Shown one piece after another: positions 27,882 through 35,958 of a stretch of DNA of 64,000 bases. The stretch's first letter is position 1; each line of letters opens with the position of its first letter. The position numbers and the translations under genes were made by a program. Source of the DNA: an uncultured Planctomycetales bacterium (GTDB lineage Bacteria > Planctomycetota > Planctomycetia > Pirellulales > Thermoguttaceae); NCBI GenBank assembly GCA_937889015.1, contig CALARR010000362.1, positions 17,755 to 81,754 of the forward strand. Reading direction: 5' to 3'. Below the pieces are notes generated by a model. That model made no database searches and was not told where the DNA came from. It saw only the letters and a program-made list of their open reading frames with translations.

Positions 27882-29054
27882 ATGACTCTCTTGCCATACA
27901 GTCGGCAGTCGATCGACGAACAAGACATCCAAGCCGTGGTGGATGTTCTACGATCCGATTGGCTGACCACCGGGCCGGTCTTGCAACGGTTCGAACAGGC
28001 CTTGGCTGAACACGCGGGAGTCGCAAACGCCGTGGCCGTGAGCAACGGGACAGCCGCCTTGCACGCCGCCATGTTCGCGTTGCAGATCCAACCCGGAGAC
28101 GAGGTCATCCTGCCGGCTATCACCTTCGTGGCCACGGCCAACTGTGTGGTGTACCAGGGCGGCTGCCCCGTCTTTGCCGACGTCAATCCCGGAAGCTTGC
28201 TGCTCGATGCGGATTCCGTCGAAGCCCGGCTGACCTCCAGAACCAAGGCCATCATCGCCGTGGACTACGCCGGCCAACCCTGCGACTATGCGGCCCTGAC
28301 CTCTGTCGCGCAACGGCATGGCCTGGCTCTGGTCGCCGATGCCTCGCACGCGTTGGGCGCCAGTCTCCACGGTCGCCCTGTGGGACAACTGGCCGATCTG
28401 ACCACCTTCAGCTTCCATCCCGTCAAACCAATCACGACCGGCGAAGGCGGTGCCATCACGACCCGCGATCCGCGTCTGGCGGCTCGCTGCCGAAAATTCC
28501 GCAATCACGGCATCGTTCGAGATCACCACCAGCGCGCGCAGGCCGGTTCATGGCGCTATGAGATGACCGACCTGGGCTACAACTACCGCCTCACCGACCT
28601 GCAGGCCGCTCTGGGGTTGAGCCAATTGCGACGACTAGAGGCCTGGCGCCAACGCCGCACGGCAATCGCCCGACGTTATGATCGGGCCTTGAGTTCGTTC
28701 AGCGCTGCGCGGCCCTTGAGTGTCTGCCCGCACGTCGGACACGCCTACCACTTGTACGTGATTCGCTTGGGATCGGAGTTGGAACGCGACGCGGTCTTCT
28801 CGCGTCTACGCCGCGCCGGTATCGGCGTCAACGTACACTACGCACCGGTACACTTGCATCCCTTCTACCGAGACCGATTCGGCACCGGTCCAGGCCTCTG
28901 CCCGGTGGCTGAGGCGGCGGCGAAACACATCCTGTCACTGCCGCTCTTCCCGGCCATGACCGACGGCGACGTCGATCGCGTGATCGAGGCCCTTCGCGCC
29001 GCCATCCACCAATCTGCCCCGGATCGAACGGCCGCGGCCAGGAGGGTCGCCTAA
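27882..29054 (+). CDS. pseC: UDP-4-keto-6-deoxy-AltNAc aminotransferase, PseC
   Basis: A 390-aa PLP enzyme of the DegT/DnrJ/EryC1 family, second step of the pathway. The N-terminus 'LPYSRQSIDEQDIQAVVDVL' followed by 'SDWLTTGP' is the PseC hallmark; 'AVSNGTAALHAAM', 'ADASHALGAS' and 'FSFHPVKPITTGEGG' (PLP Lys) complete it. I start at ATG 27882, matching family N-termini. GTG 27822, two bases after the pseB stop, and ATG 27771 are in-frame alternatives that would add an unrelated Ser/Pro-rich tail. Confidence 0.93.
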   Translation: MTLLPYSRQSIDEQDIQAVVDVLRSDWLTTGPVLQRFEQALAEHAGVANAVAVSNGTAALHAAMFALQIQPGDEVILPAITFVATANCVVYQGGCPVFADVNPGSLLLDADSVEARLTSRTKAIIAVDYAGQPCDYAALTSVAQRHGLALVADASHALGASLHGRPVGQLADLTTFSFHPVKPITTGEGGAITTRDPRLAARCRKFRNHGIVRDHHQRAQAGSWRYEMTDLGYNYRLTDLQAALGLSQLRRLEAWRQRRTAIARRYDRALSSFSAARPLSVCPHVGHAYHLYVIRLGSELERDAVFSRLRRAGIGVNVHYAPVHLHPFYRDRFGTGPGLCPVAEAAAKHILSLPLFPAMTDGDVDRVIEALRAAIHQSAPDRTAAARRVA

Positions 29055-29106
29055 CCTCCGGCTCCGCACGGCGGCCCCGCCGCCTGCTAACCTCAACGAT
29101 TCTTGT

Positions 29107-29123
29107 CTCACATGGAATGTGAG
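29107..29123 (+). promoter_or_regulatory. Candidate CsrA-binding hairpin in front of pseF
   Basis: CTCACAT (29107-29113) pairs perfectly with ATGTGAG (29117-29123) around GGA (29114-29116). The apex reads ACA-UGGAA-UGU, close to the known high-affinity CsrA consensus in which ACA and UGU flank a GGA loop. It lies 28 bases before ATG 29152, in the pseC-pseF spacer, and csrA is encoded in this window. Confidence 0.55.
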
Positions 29124-29151
29124 CAGTACACTGGCCAAGAGATGAGACATC

Positions 29152-29883
29152 ATGAAGATTGTCGCTGTGATTCAGGCCCGGATGGGCAGCACCCGCTTGC
29201 CGGGCAAAGTCCTGTTGCCCGTCGGCGGGCGTTCCATCCTGGCACGCGTGTGCCGCCGCACATGCCGGGCGGAGTTGGTCGACCAGGTCGTGGTGGCTAC
29301 GAGCGTCAACCCGCTGGACGACCCGATCGCCGCCGAGTGCCAACAACTGGGCCTGCCCTGCTTCCGTGGCAGCGAAGAAGACGTCTTGGACCGCTACTGG
29401 TGGGCATCTCAGGCCTACGAAGCCGACGCCGTGGTGCGGATCACGGCCGATTGCCCACTCATCGATCCGCACCTGATCGACGACGTGGTGCAGGACGGAT
29501 TGCTGTACTGGCCCGACTATGCGGCTAATGTACTGCAACGCACCTATCCGCGCGGACTGGACACGGAATTCGCCACAGCCGGAGCGATGGAACGAGCTTG
29601 GAATGAAGCCCGCGAACCCTATCAGCGGGCCCATGTTATGCCCTATTTCTACCAGAACCCACAGTCCTTTCGCCTTTGTTCGATCACCGGTTCCGAGGAC
29701 CACAGCCAGCATCGTTGGACGGTCGATTCGCCCGAGGACCTGGCTTTCGTGCGCGCCGTGTACGACCGCATGGATAACGACGACGGCTTCGCTTGGACGG
29801 AAGCGCTTGACTTGCTGGCGGTCGAGCCGGAATTGTGCGAATTCAACCGCCACGTGCGGCAGAAGCACCTGGTGGAAGGTTGA
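29152..29883 (+). CDS. pseF: CMP-pseudaminic acid synthetase-type cytidylyltransferase, PseF
   Basis: A 243-aa nucleotidyltransferase (SpsF-type). 'VIQARMGSTRLPGKVLLPVGG' at the N-terminus is the CTP-binding loop and the family signature; 'VVRITADCPLIDPHLID' holds metal-binding Asp, and 'HRWTVDSPEDLAFVRAVY' is typical of the C-terminal half. In pse clusters this protein activates pseudaminic acid with CTP. It is separated from pseC by 97 bases, the largest gap in the operon, which holds the GGA hairpin. PseG-PseH follows after 2 bases. Confidence 0.9.
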   Translation: MKIVAVIQARMGSTRLPGKVLLPVGGRSILARVCRRTCRAELVDQVVVATSVNPLDDPIAAECQQLGLPCFRGSEEDVLDRYWWASQAYEADAVVRITADCPLIDPHLIDDVVQDGLLYWPDYAANVLQRTYPRGLDTEFATAGAMERAWNEAREPYQRAHVMPYFYQNPQSFRLCSITGSEDHSQHRWTVDSPEDLAFVRAVYDRMDNDDGFAWTEALDLLAVEPELCEFNRHVRQKHLVEG

Positions 29884-29885
29884 CC

Positions 29886-31418
29886 GTGTCCAGCCCTTTG
29901 CTGTTGCGCGTCGACGCCTGGCCGGAAATGGGGACGGGGCACGTCATGCGCTGCCTGGCCCTAGCCGCTGCCTGGCAGAGCGCAGGCCAAAGGGCCTGCT
30001 TTGTCAGCCATTGTACGATCGATTCGCTCCGCACGCGGATGATCGAAACCGGCGCTCGACTGGTTGCGCTCCCCCAGCCCGTGGTCGATCCGAACGAAGC
30101 TCAATCGCTACTGGCCCCACTGCTGGCCCAAGGGTCTCCTTCCCACCGGCCGGGATGGCTCCTGCTGGACGGCTACCATTTCTCGGCCCAGTGGCAATCG
30201 TTGGCCCAACGGCTCGGGTTGAGGTTGCTGGTCATCGACGATCAGGCTTTGTGGCCCCGGTACGAAGCCGACTTGGTTCTCAACCAAAACCATGGTGCCC
30301 AGCGACTCGAGTATGACTGTGGCGAATCCACCCACCTGCTCCTGGGCGCGCGCTACGTCCTGCTGCGTCCAGAATTCGCCCCGTGGATGAACTGGCAACG
30401 CGACGTCCAACCCGAGGCCCGCCGCCTGCTCGTGACCCTCGGTGGCTCAGACCCGGCTGGTGCGACTCCCAAGGTCCTGGAAGCCTTGCGCGAGATACGG
30501 TTGGATGGGTTGGAGGTGCGGCTCATCGTGGGGCCGGGCAATCCGGCCGCCCAGTCCATCAGCGATGCGCACAACTGCCTACGGGACAATGTCCAGGTGC
30601 TGACCAACGTGGCCGATATGGCCCAACACATGGCATGGGCCGATGTGGCTGTGAGTGCCGCGGGCACCACCTGCTGGGAACTGGCTTTCATGCAACTCCC
30701 CGCCCTGCTATTAATCGTGGCCGACAACCAGCGCCCAACGGCGCGCCAAACAGCCCTGGCGGGGACCGCCGAGAACCTCGGACCAGTCGAGCAGGTCTTT
30801 CCCGAGCAGATCGCCGCCGCCCTGCTCGGGTTGATCCACGACCGGACACGCCGCTGTGGGATGGCCCTCGCCGGCCGGCGACTGGTCGACGGACGAGGGG
30901 CACAACGCGTGGTGACCTTGATGCGCGCCTGGGATGACTTGCTGCCCGAGCAGACGACAATCCGCCCGGCAGTGCGTGAGGACTCGCGCCCCCTTTGGCG
31001 CCTGGTCAACCAACCCAGCGTGCGCCGCAGCTCGCTCCGCAGCGGCACGATCCCCCTGGAAGAACACGAAGCCTGGTTCACGGCTCGTTTGAACGGCCTC
31101 GACGCGCGAATCTGGGTCCTGGAGTTGGAGGGCCTCCTGCTCGGACAGGTGCGCTATGAACGGACTGAACCCCAGACCGCAGAAATCAGCTACTCCGTGA
31201 CGACGGCCTTCCGCCGCCGCGGTCTGGGTACGCGATTGATCGCCCAGACTTGGCGGCAGGCCGCGGCCGACTTGGGTGTCCGATGGTTGCGCGCCGTGGT
31301 CCGCGTGGAAAATGAGGCCTCAACTCGAACCTTCCGCAAGCTGGGGTTCGACTATGGAGGACGAGAGACCGTCTGCGGCCACCTGTGCCACCTATTCCAA
31401 CGCGAGGTGCTGCCGTGA
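29886..31418 (+). CDS. PseG-PseH fusion: UDP-sugar hydrolase plus N-acetyltransferase
   Basis: A 510-aa two-domain protein, start GTG 29886 two bases after pseF. Residues ~1-350 are PseG, which removes UDP from the diacetamido sugar: 'RVDAWPEMGTGHVMRCLALA' with the catalytic His, 'LVTLGGSDPAG' and 'AAGTTCWELAFMQLPALLL' are GT28-like UDP-sugar motifs. Residues ~360-510 are a GNAT domain corresponding to PseH: 'TIRPAVREDSRPLWRLVN', 'AEISYSVTTAFRRRGLGTRL' with the acetyl-CoA loop, 'VRVENEASTRTFRKLGF'. PseH acts before PseG in the pathway, so the fusion joins steps three and four. Separate pseG and pseH genes are the more usual arrangement. Confidence 0.92.
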   Translation: MSSPLLLRVDAWPEMGTGHVMRCLALAAAWQSAGQRACFVSHCTIDSLRTRMIETGARLVALPQPVVDPNEAQSLLAPLLAQGSPSHRPGWLLLDGYHFSAQWQSLAQRLGLRLLVIDDQALWPRYEADLVLNQNHGAQRLEYDCGESTHLLLGARYVLLRPEFAPWMNWQRDVQPEARRLLVTLGGSDPAGATPKVLEALREIRLDGLEVRLIVGPGNPAAQSISDAHNCLRDNVQVLTNVADMAQHMAWADVAVSAAGTTCWELAFMQLPALLLIVADNQRPTARQTALAGTAENLGPVEQVFPEQIAAALLGLIHDRTRRCGMALAGRRLVDGRGAQRVVTLMRAWDDLLPEQTTIRPAVREDSRPLWRLVNQPSVRRSSLRSGTIPLEEHEAWFTARLNGLDARIWVLELEGLLLGQVRYERTEPQTAEISYSVTTAFRRRGLGTRLIAQTWRQAAADLGVRWLRAVVRVENEASTRTFRKLGFDYGGRETVCGHLCHLFQREVLP

Positions 31419-32476
31419 ATAGCGAGCAACAGCCGGGCGTGCGGCTGGGAAAACGATGGATCGCCCGATGCCAGCGGCCTTACATAGTCGCCGAAATGTC
31501 CGCCAATCATCGCGGCGACTATCAGCAGGCTGTACGCATCGTGGAGGCCGCAGCCGAAGCCGGCGCCGACGCCGTCAAACTCCAGACCTACACGCCCGAT
31601 AGCCTGACCTTGGACAGTCCAACCCCCGGATTCCGTATCCAAGGCACGCTCTGGCATGATCGCACGCTGTACGAGTTGTATCGCGAGGCCCAGACTCCGT
31701 GGGATTGGCAGCCCAAGCTGGCCCAGGTGGCGAAGACATGTGGACTGGACTTCTTCTCATCCCCCTTCGACACGGCGGCGGTTGATTTCCTGGAGACTCT
31801 GGACGTCCCCGCCTACAAGATCGCCTCGTTTGAACTCGTGGATCTCCCCCTGCTGCGTCGTGTGGCCCAAACCGGCAAGCCCGTGCTGCTTTCCACGGGC
31901 ATGGGCACACTGGCCGAAATCGACGAGGCCGTGCGTACGGTGCGGGCCCAGGGGAACTCGCAAATCCTGCTCTTGAAATGCACCAGCGCCTATCCGGCCA
32001 CCGCCGCACAGATGAATCTGCGCACGCTACCCCGGCTGGCTGAGTGTTTTGGACTGCCGGTGGGCTTGTCCGATCATAGCCTGGAGACCTTGGCGCCCGC
32101 TCTGGCTGTGGCGTTGGGGGCCTGCTTGATCGAGAAGCACCTGACACTGTCCAGGGCCGCAGGCGGACCCGATTGCGGATTCTCACTCGAGCCACACGAG
32201 TTTCGGCAGATGGTCACGGCGGTTCACACGGCACAACAGGCACTAGGACACATCCAATGGGGCCCGACCGAGCTTGAGGATCCGTCCCGACGACTACGTC
32301 GCTCGCTCTATGCCGTGCGCGACATTCACAAGGGTCAAGCATTCACGCTGGCGAACGTGCGTTCCATCCGACCTGCCAACGGCCTGCATCCGCGGTACCT
32401 GGAGCGACTCTTGGGCCGATCGGCTCAAGTCGACGTTGCCCGCGGTACACCACTGGCTTGGCATCACGTGGGCTGA
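31415..32476 (+). CDS. pseI: Pseudaminic acid synthase, PseI
   Basis: A 353-aa NeuB-family synthase that condenses the 6-deoxy-AltdiNAc with phosphoenolpyruvate. GTG 31415 overlaps the stop of the fusion gene by four bases (GTGA) and has GAGGT 6 bases upstream. The TIM barrel shows 'YIVAEMSANHRGDYQQAVRI', 'ADAVKLQTYTPDSLTL', 'STGMGTLAEIDEAV' and 'CTSAYPA', then the C-terminal SAF/antifreeze-like domain begins near residue 290 ('RRSLYAVRDIHKGQAFT'). 'PDSLTLD' fits PseI over NeuB. Last gene of the operon. Confidence 0.95.
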   Translation: MNSEQQPGVRLGKRWIARCQRPYIVAEMSANHRGDYQQAVRIVEAAAEAGADAVKLQTYTPDSLTLDSPTPGFRIQGTLWHDRTLYELYREAQTPWDWQPKLAQVAKTCGLDFFSSPFDTAAVDFLETLDVPAYKIASFELVDLPLLRRVAQTGKPVLLSTGMGTLAEIDEAVRTVRAQGNSQILLLKCTSAYPATAAQMNLRTLPRLAECFGLPVGLSDHSLETLAPALAVALGACLIEKHLTLSRAAGGPDCGFSLEPHEFRQMVTAVHTAQQALGHIQWGPTELEDPSRRLRRSLYAVRDIHKGQAFTLANVRSIRPANGLHPRYLERLLGRSAQVDVARGTPLAWHHVG

Positions 32477-32576
32477 GGAGAGATCCCGCAGGGATGAACG
32501 CGGGGCCCCAATCCAGCCAGGCCATGTGCAAGGACCGTTTCTCCCTTCGCTATCGTGATCGCGTGCGGCCCACAGC

Positions 32577-33092
32577 CTACAGCTTGATCAGCGAAAGCGA
32601 AATCTGAATCAAGCGATCCTCAATCATCATTGCATCTTCGTTGGTGTGGTCGAACGTGGCGCAGAGATAGTCCAAACCACGACAATAGGCGATCTGGTAC
32701 TTCTGGCCCACGATGACCGAGGGCACCGTGAGATGGCTGAAGGCCCAGGGAGTCCCGGCCAGGCCCTTCTTCAGCCCGCCGGAGATGATGTTCGTGATCT
32801 CCCCCACGCCGTCGATGACCTGGGCCGTGAGAACATCAAAATTATCCTGTAGCAGGCCGCCCACCAGCGCCATGGCCGCCCGTTCCGCGAAGTTCACCGT
32901 CACGAAGCCGGATACTGCCCCGTGGACGCCGATCAAGCCCGTAACCGTGCCGGGTTCGCGGCTGGGAACAGCCGCCACACCGACACATCGCGCCGAGGCA
33001 TCACACATGGTCAACGCCTGATCGACCGATTCGACGATCGCATTGAGTTTGACGGGGTCGGCAAGGAACGGGGCCAGAGCGGTCTCGGTCAT
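32577..33092 (-). CDS. CheX-like (CheC/CheX/FliY fold) protein
   Basis: A 171-aa protein resembling CheX: 'GLIGVHGAVSGFVTVNFAE' strand pair, then the helix 'DGVGEITNIISGGLKKGL' which corresponds to the ExxN phosphatase helix of CheX/CheC (here E-I-T-N). CheX removes phosphate from CheY-P, so the protein may work in chemotaxis or another CheY-type pathway. No che gene is adjacent. It converges on pseI from the other strand and lies downstream of the FHA regulator, with a 265-base gap. Confidence 0.78.
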   Translation of the reverse strand: MTETALAPFLADPVKLNAIVESVDQALTMCDASARCVGVAAVPSREPGTVTGLIGVHGAVSGFVTVNFAERAAMALVGGLLQDNFDVLTAQVIDGVGEITNIISGGLKKGLAGTPWAFSHLTVPSVIVGQKYQIAYCRGLDYLCATFDHTNEDAMMIEDRLIQISLSLIKL

Positions 33093-33357
33093 GGTTCGTT
33101 CGTGGTCTGGAGAAGAAGGAAGGCTGCCGCACGGTGCGATCGATTATCCAATTGTGGGTCACAAATCGCACCAGCACCCCCGAATCACGGCCATCCGCAA
33201 AGGCGAATCGCCGTCAGCTCCATGGATCTCCAATCCCGCCCGCACGTCCGGAAAAACCGCGATATTCGCCCCCCGGCATCGCGGGGGAAGACAGCAAACC
33301 ATGGGGGCAGACGAGATGGCGTTGCCAACCGAAAACCACCCTCGCGAGGTATCGCCG

Positions 33358-35382
33358 CTACTTCTCTGCCAGTCCCGGATCGTCTGCCTGATAACGCCGA
33401 AGCTTGCGGTCCAGGGTGGAACGTTCGATGCCCAGGATGCTGGCCGCGCGGCTCTTGTTCCCGTGCGTGTAGTTCAGGATCGCCAGGATATGCTGCCGTT
33501 CGGCGTCCGCCAGAGAACAGGGCACGAACCCCGGCCCCATCTGCCCCACGTCGGCCGTGTCGCCCGCCGTGCCGATCCGCGACAGCAATAGATCGGAGGC
33601 CTCGATTTCCTGACGGTTGCACAAGACCACGGCCCGCTCGACCACATTCTTCAACTCCCGAACGTTGCCGGGCCAACGGTAGTTGACCAACTGTTCCATG
33701 GCTTCGGCCGTGAACCCCTGGAACCTCTTGCCCGTCTCCTCGTTGTAGCGTTGCAGAAAGTAATTGGCCAGTTCCGGGATGTCTTCGGCCCGCTTTCGCA
33801 GAGGTGGAACGACGATCTCCAGCACGTGCAGTCGGAAGTAAAGATCGCGGCGGAATCGCCCTTCGCGCACATCCTTTTCCAGGTCCCGGTTGGTGGCGGC
33901 GATCACGCGCACGTCGGCCGTGATCGGTTTGCTGCCGCCGACCCGCTCAAAGGGATGCCCCTCCAATACCCGAAGAAATTTGGCCTGGATGCCCGGGCTC
34001 ATCTCGCCGATCTCGTCGAGCATGAGGGTGCCCTTGTGCGCGGCTTCGAACTTGCCGATCTTCCGCTCCGTGGCCCCCGTGAATGCGCCTCGCTCGTGCC
34101 CGAACAACTCGCTCGCCAGCAATTCCTCGGACAGGGCCGCGCAGTTCAGGCACACGAAGACATTCTTGCTCCGCGCGCTGGAGTAGTGGATCGCCCGCGC
34201 AACGAGTTCCTTGCCGGCTCCGCTCTCGCCGCGTATCAGCACTGTCGCCCGGCTGGCAGCGGCCAACGCAATCTCCTCGGCAATCTTCTTGATCAGCGGA
34301 CTTTGCCCCACGATGCCGCTCTGCACACCCAGACGTTGCCGAAGCTGTACGATCTCAGTCCGGACCTGCGTGAGATTTTCGGCCAGTTCCTGACGACGAT
34401 TCATATTCACCAGGGCCACGGCCAATGTATCGGCCACAGCCAATGTGAATTCCAGATCTTCGGGATCTGGCACCCGATCCTCACGCGTGGAATACAGATG
34501 CACCACGCCCAACACGGCCGGGCCACGGCGAATCGGGGCGCAAATCACGCTCGTAGCGTGAAATTCCCCCTTGCTGTCGCGGCTGCTGAGGTTCGTGTCG
34601 CCCATCACGTTGCGAGCCAAGACCGCCTCGCCTTCGCGCATCACCGTCGAGGCGAGGAAGTTCGAGATGCGATGATAGCGCATGCCATCCGCAGCCCGCG
34701 AGGCCACCAACTGCAAATCCTCTCCTTTCGGCTCTCCCGGATGTTCCCGGGGCAGCAACAACACGGCCCCGGCGTCGACTTGGGTGCCCTCAAACAGTCC
34801 GGCCAGAGCCAGGTCGGCCAGTGAAGTTACGTCAACTGCCTTGGCCAACTCAAAGGCCAGTCGACAGAGTTTGGTCGCCGCGCGTCCTACGCGCGAGGCC
34901 TCTTCTTGTTGCCCCGGTTCCAGGAATCGCGTCTGCCCTCGGCGATGCGTGATCGTGGCCGGTTCGCCCGGCTCCATAATCGCCGATTCGGATAGCGCGT
35001 CCGCCGGCGTCGCATCCGCGGCCACCGCGGGAAACGGAAGACGATGCGTTGCCGTGCTCGCCTCGCCAAAGGCCTCCGTCAAGTTGTGTACAAACACCAA
35101 CTGCGAGTGGCCTATGCGAATCACCTCGCCGGGATGCAACGCGTGAGGCTCGTGTACCAGTTCCTCGCCCACCAATGTGCCATTCCGACTGTCAAGGTCG
35201 CGGAGCATCCACTGGCCGTCGACATCGAAGACCTCGGCATGGGTCCGGCTGCAGCGCTCATCCTTCAACACCACTTGATTGGATGGCGCGCGGCCGATCG
35301 TGATCGCCTGTCCGGGAATCAAGCGAAACACGTCGCTCCACTTGGTACCCTCGCGAATGACCAGGTAGGCAAGCTCAGACAC
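33358..35382 (-). CDS. FHA-GAF-AAA+-Fis sigma-54-dependent activator
   Basis: A 674-aa regulator, start GTG 35382 with GAGGGG 6 bases upstream. Domains in order: FHA at ~5-100 ('ITIGRAPSNQVVLKDERCSRTHAEV', 'DSRNGTLVG'), which reads phosphothreonine; a GAF-like domain ~190-345; the sigma-54 AAA+ domain ~365-600 with Walker A 'GESGAGKELVAR', the GAFTGA loop 'GHERGAFTGATE' and Walker B 'GTLMLDEIGE'; a Fis-type HTH at ~630-670 ('NKSRAASILGIERSTLDRKL'). An FHA input implies control by a Ser/Thr kinase rather than a histidine kinase; two such kinases are in this window. It is divergent from the DUF1598 pair. Confidence 0.95.
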   Translation of the reverse strand: MSELAYLVIREGTKWSDVFRLIPGQAITIGRAPSNQVVLKDERCSRTHAEVFDVDGQWMLRDLDSRNGTLVGEELVHEPHALHPGEVIRIGHSQLVFVHNLTEAFGEASTATHRLPFPAVAADATPADALSESAIMEPGEPATITHRRGQTRFLEPGQQEEASRVGRAATKLCRLAFELAKAVDVTSLADLALAGLFEGTQVDAGAVLLLPREHPGEPKGEDLQLVASRAADGMRYHRISNFLASTVMREGEAVLARNVMGDTNLSSRDSKGEFHATSVICAPIRRGPAVLGVVHLYSTREDRVPDPEDLEFTLAVADTLAVALVNMNRRQELAENLTQVRTEIVQLRQRLGVQSGIVGQSPLIKKIAEEIALAAASRATVLIRGESGAGKELVARAIHYSSARSKNVFVCLNCAALSEELLASELFGHERGAFTGATERKIGKFEAAHKGTLMLDEIGEMSPGIQAKFLRVLEGHPFERVGGSKPITADVRVIAATNRDLEKDVREGRFRRDLYFRLHVLEIVVPPLRKRAEDIPELANYFLQRYNEETGKRFQGFTAEAMEQLVNYRWPGNVRELKNVVERAVVLCNRQEIEASDLLLSRIGTAGDTADVGQMGPGFVPCSLADAERQHILAILNYTHGNKSRAASILGIERSTLDRKLRRYQADDPGLAEK

Positions 35383-35958
35383 GGCTGTCCCCTCGACGCA
35401 GACCTGATGCTGGCGGCAGTTGGCCGCGGCCGCCTTCAACCGCCACAGGAGCCCGACGCCCAGCCAGCCCCTTCCCGACACGACAAGTCTTCTGCGATGG
35501 CGGCTGGCATTAGCTTATTCGTTCTCCCCTCCTCCCGACAAGGGATCGAATCCGGGGAATGCGAGACGCCGCACGAGTATGGGAGGTTTACGGCTGCTCC
35601 CTGCGGACGGCAGCACGTGAGATTCAACCTCCTCGGGATCCTCTTACGCCGGACCTAATGACCACTATTGCCCGACTTTGGTCCGCGCCGCCGGTGCCCC
35701 TTGTCTCTCGTCCCACACTCAATCGTCCTCGACCGTTCCCGAAGACACCCCGCTATTCATGGGGGGCAATCGCATGAACTGCCCCCTCGATTCAGTCGGA
35801 CCGTGCCTGAATCGAACACTTTCTTGTTGCGAAACCTGTGCCTGGTACTTAATCTAAGTAGTGCGGCCTCTGCACGGCGTCAGAGTGCGCGTTCGTCCCT
35901 TCTCGTGGATTTCTCTCCGACGAGTTCCGTCTTTCGCTCGATTCAGTGAAGGTTACCT
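35383..35958. promoter_or_regulatory. Divergent control region with repeated 9-mer
   Basis: 576 bases between the activator gene (-) and the first DUF1598 gene (+). Two hairpins are adjacent: GGGGGCA/TGCCCCC (35762-35768 and 35780-35786) and TCGATTCAG/CTGAATCGA (35787-35795 and 35807-35815). A third copy of TCGATTCAG lies at 35938-35946, just before the ribosome site of the + gene. No gene is supported in the region; I found no clear -24/-12 element. Confidence 0.5.

Noticed and set aside
26912..28255. 447-codon minus-strand frame
   Set aside because: Antisense to pseB and pseC, both with intact family motifs.
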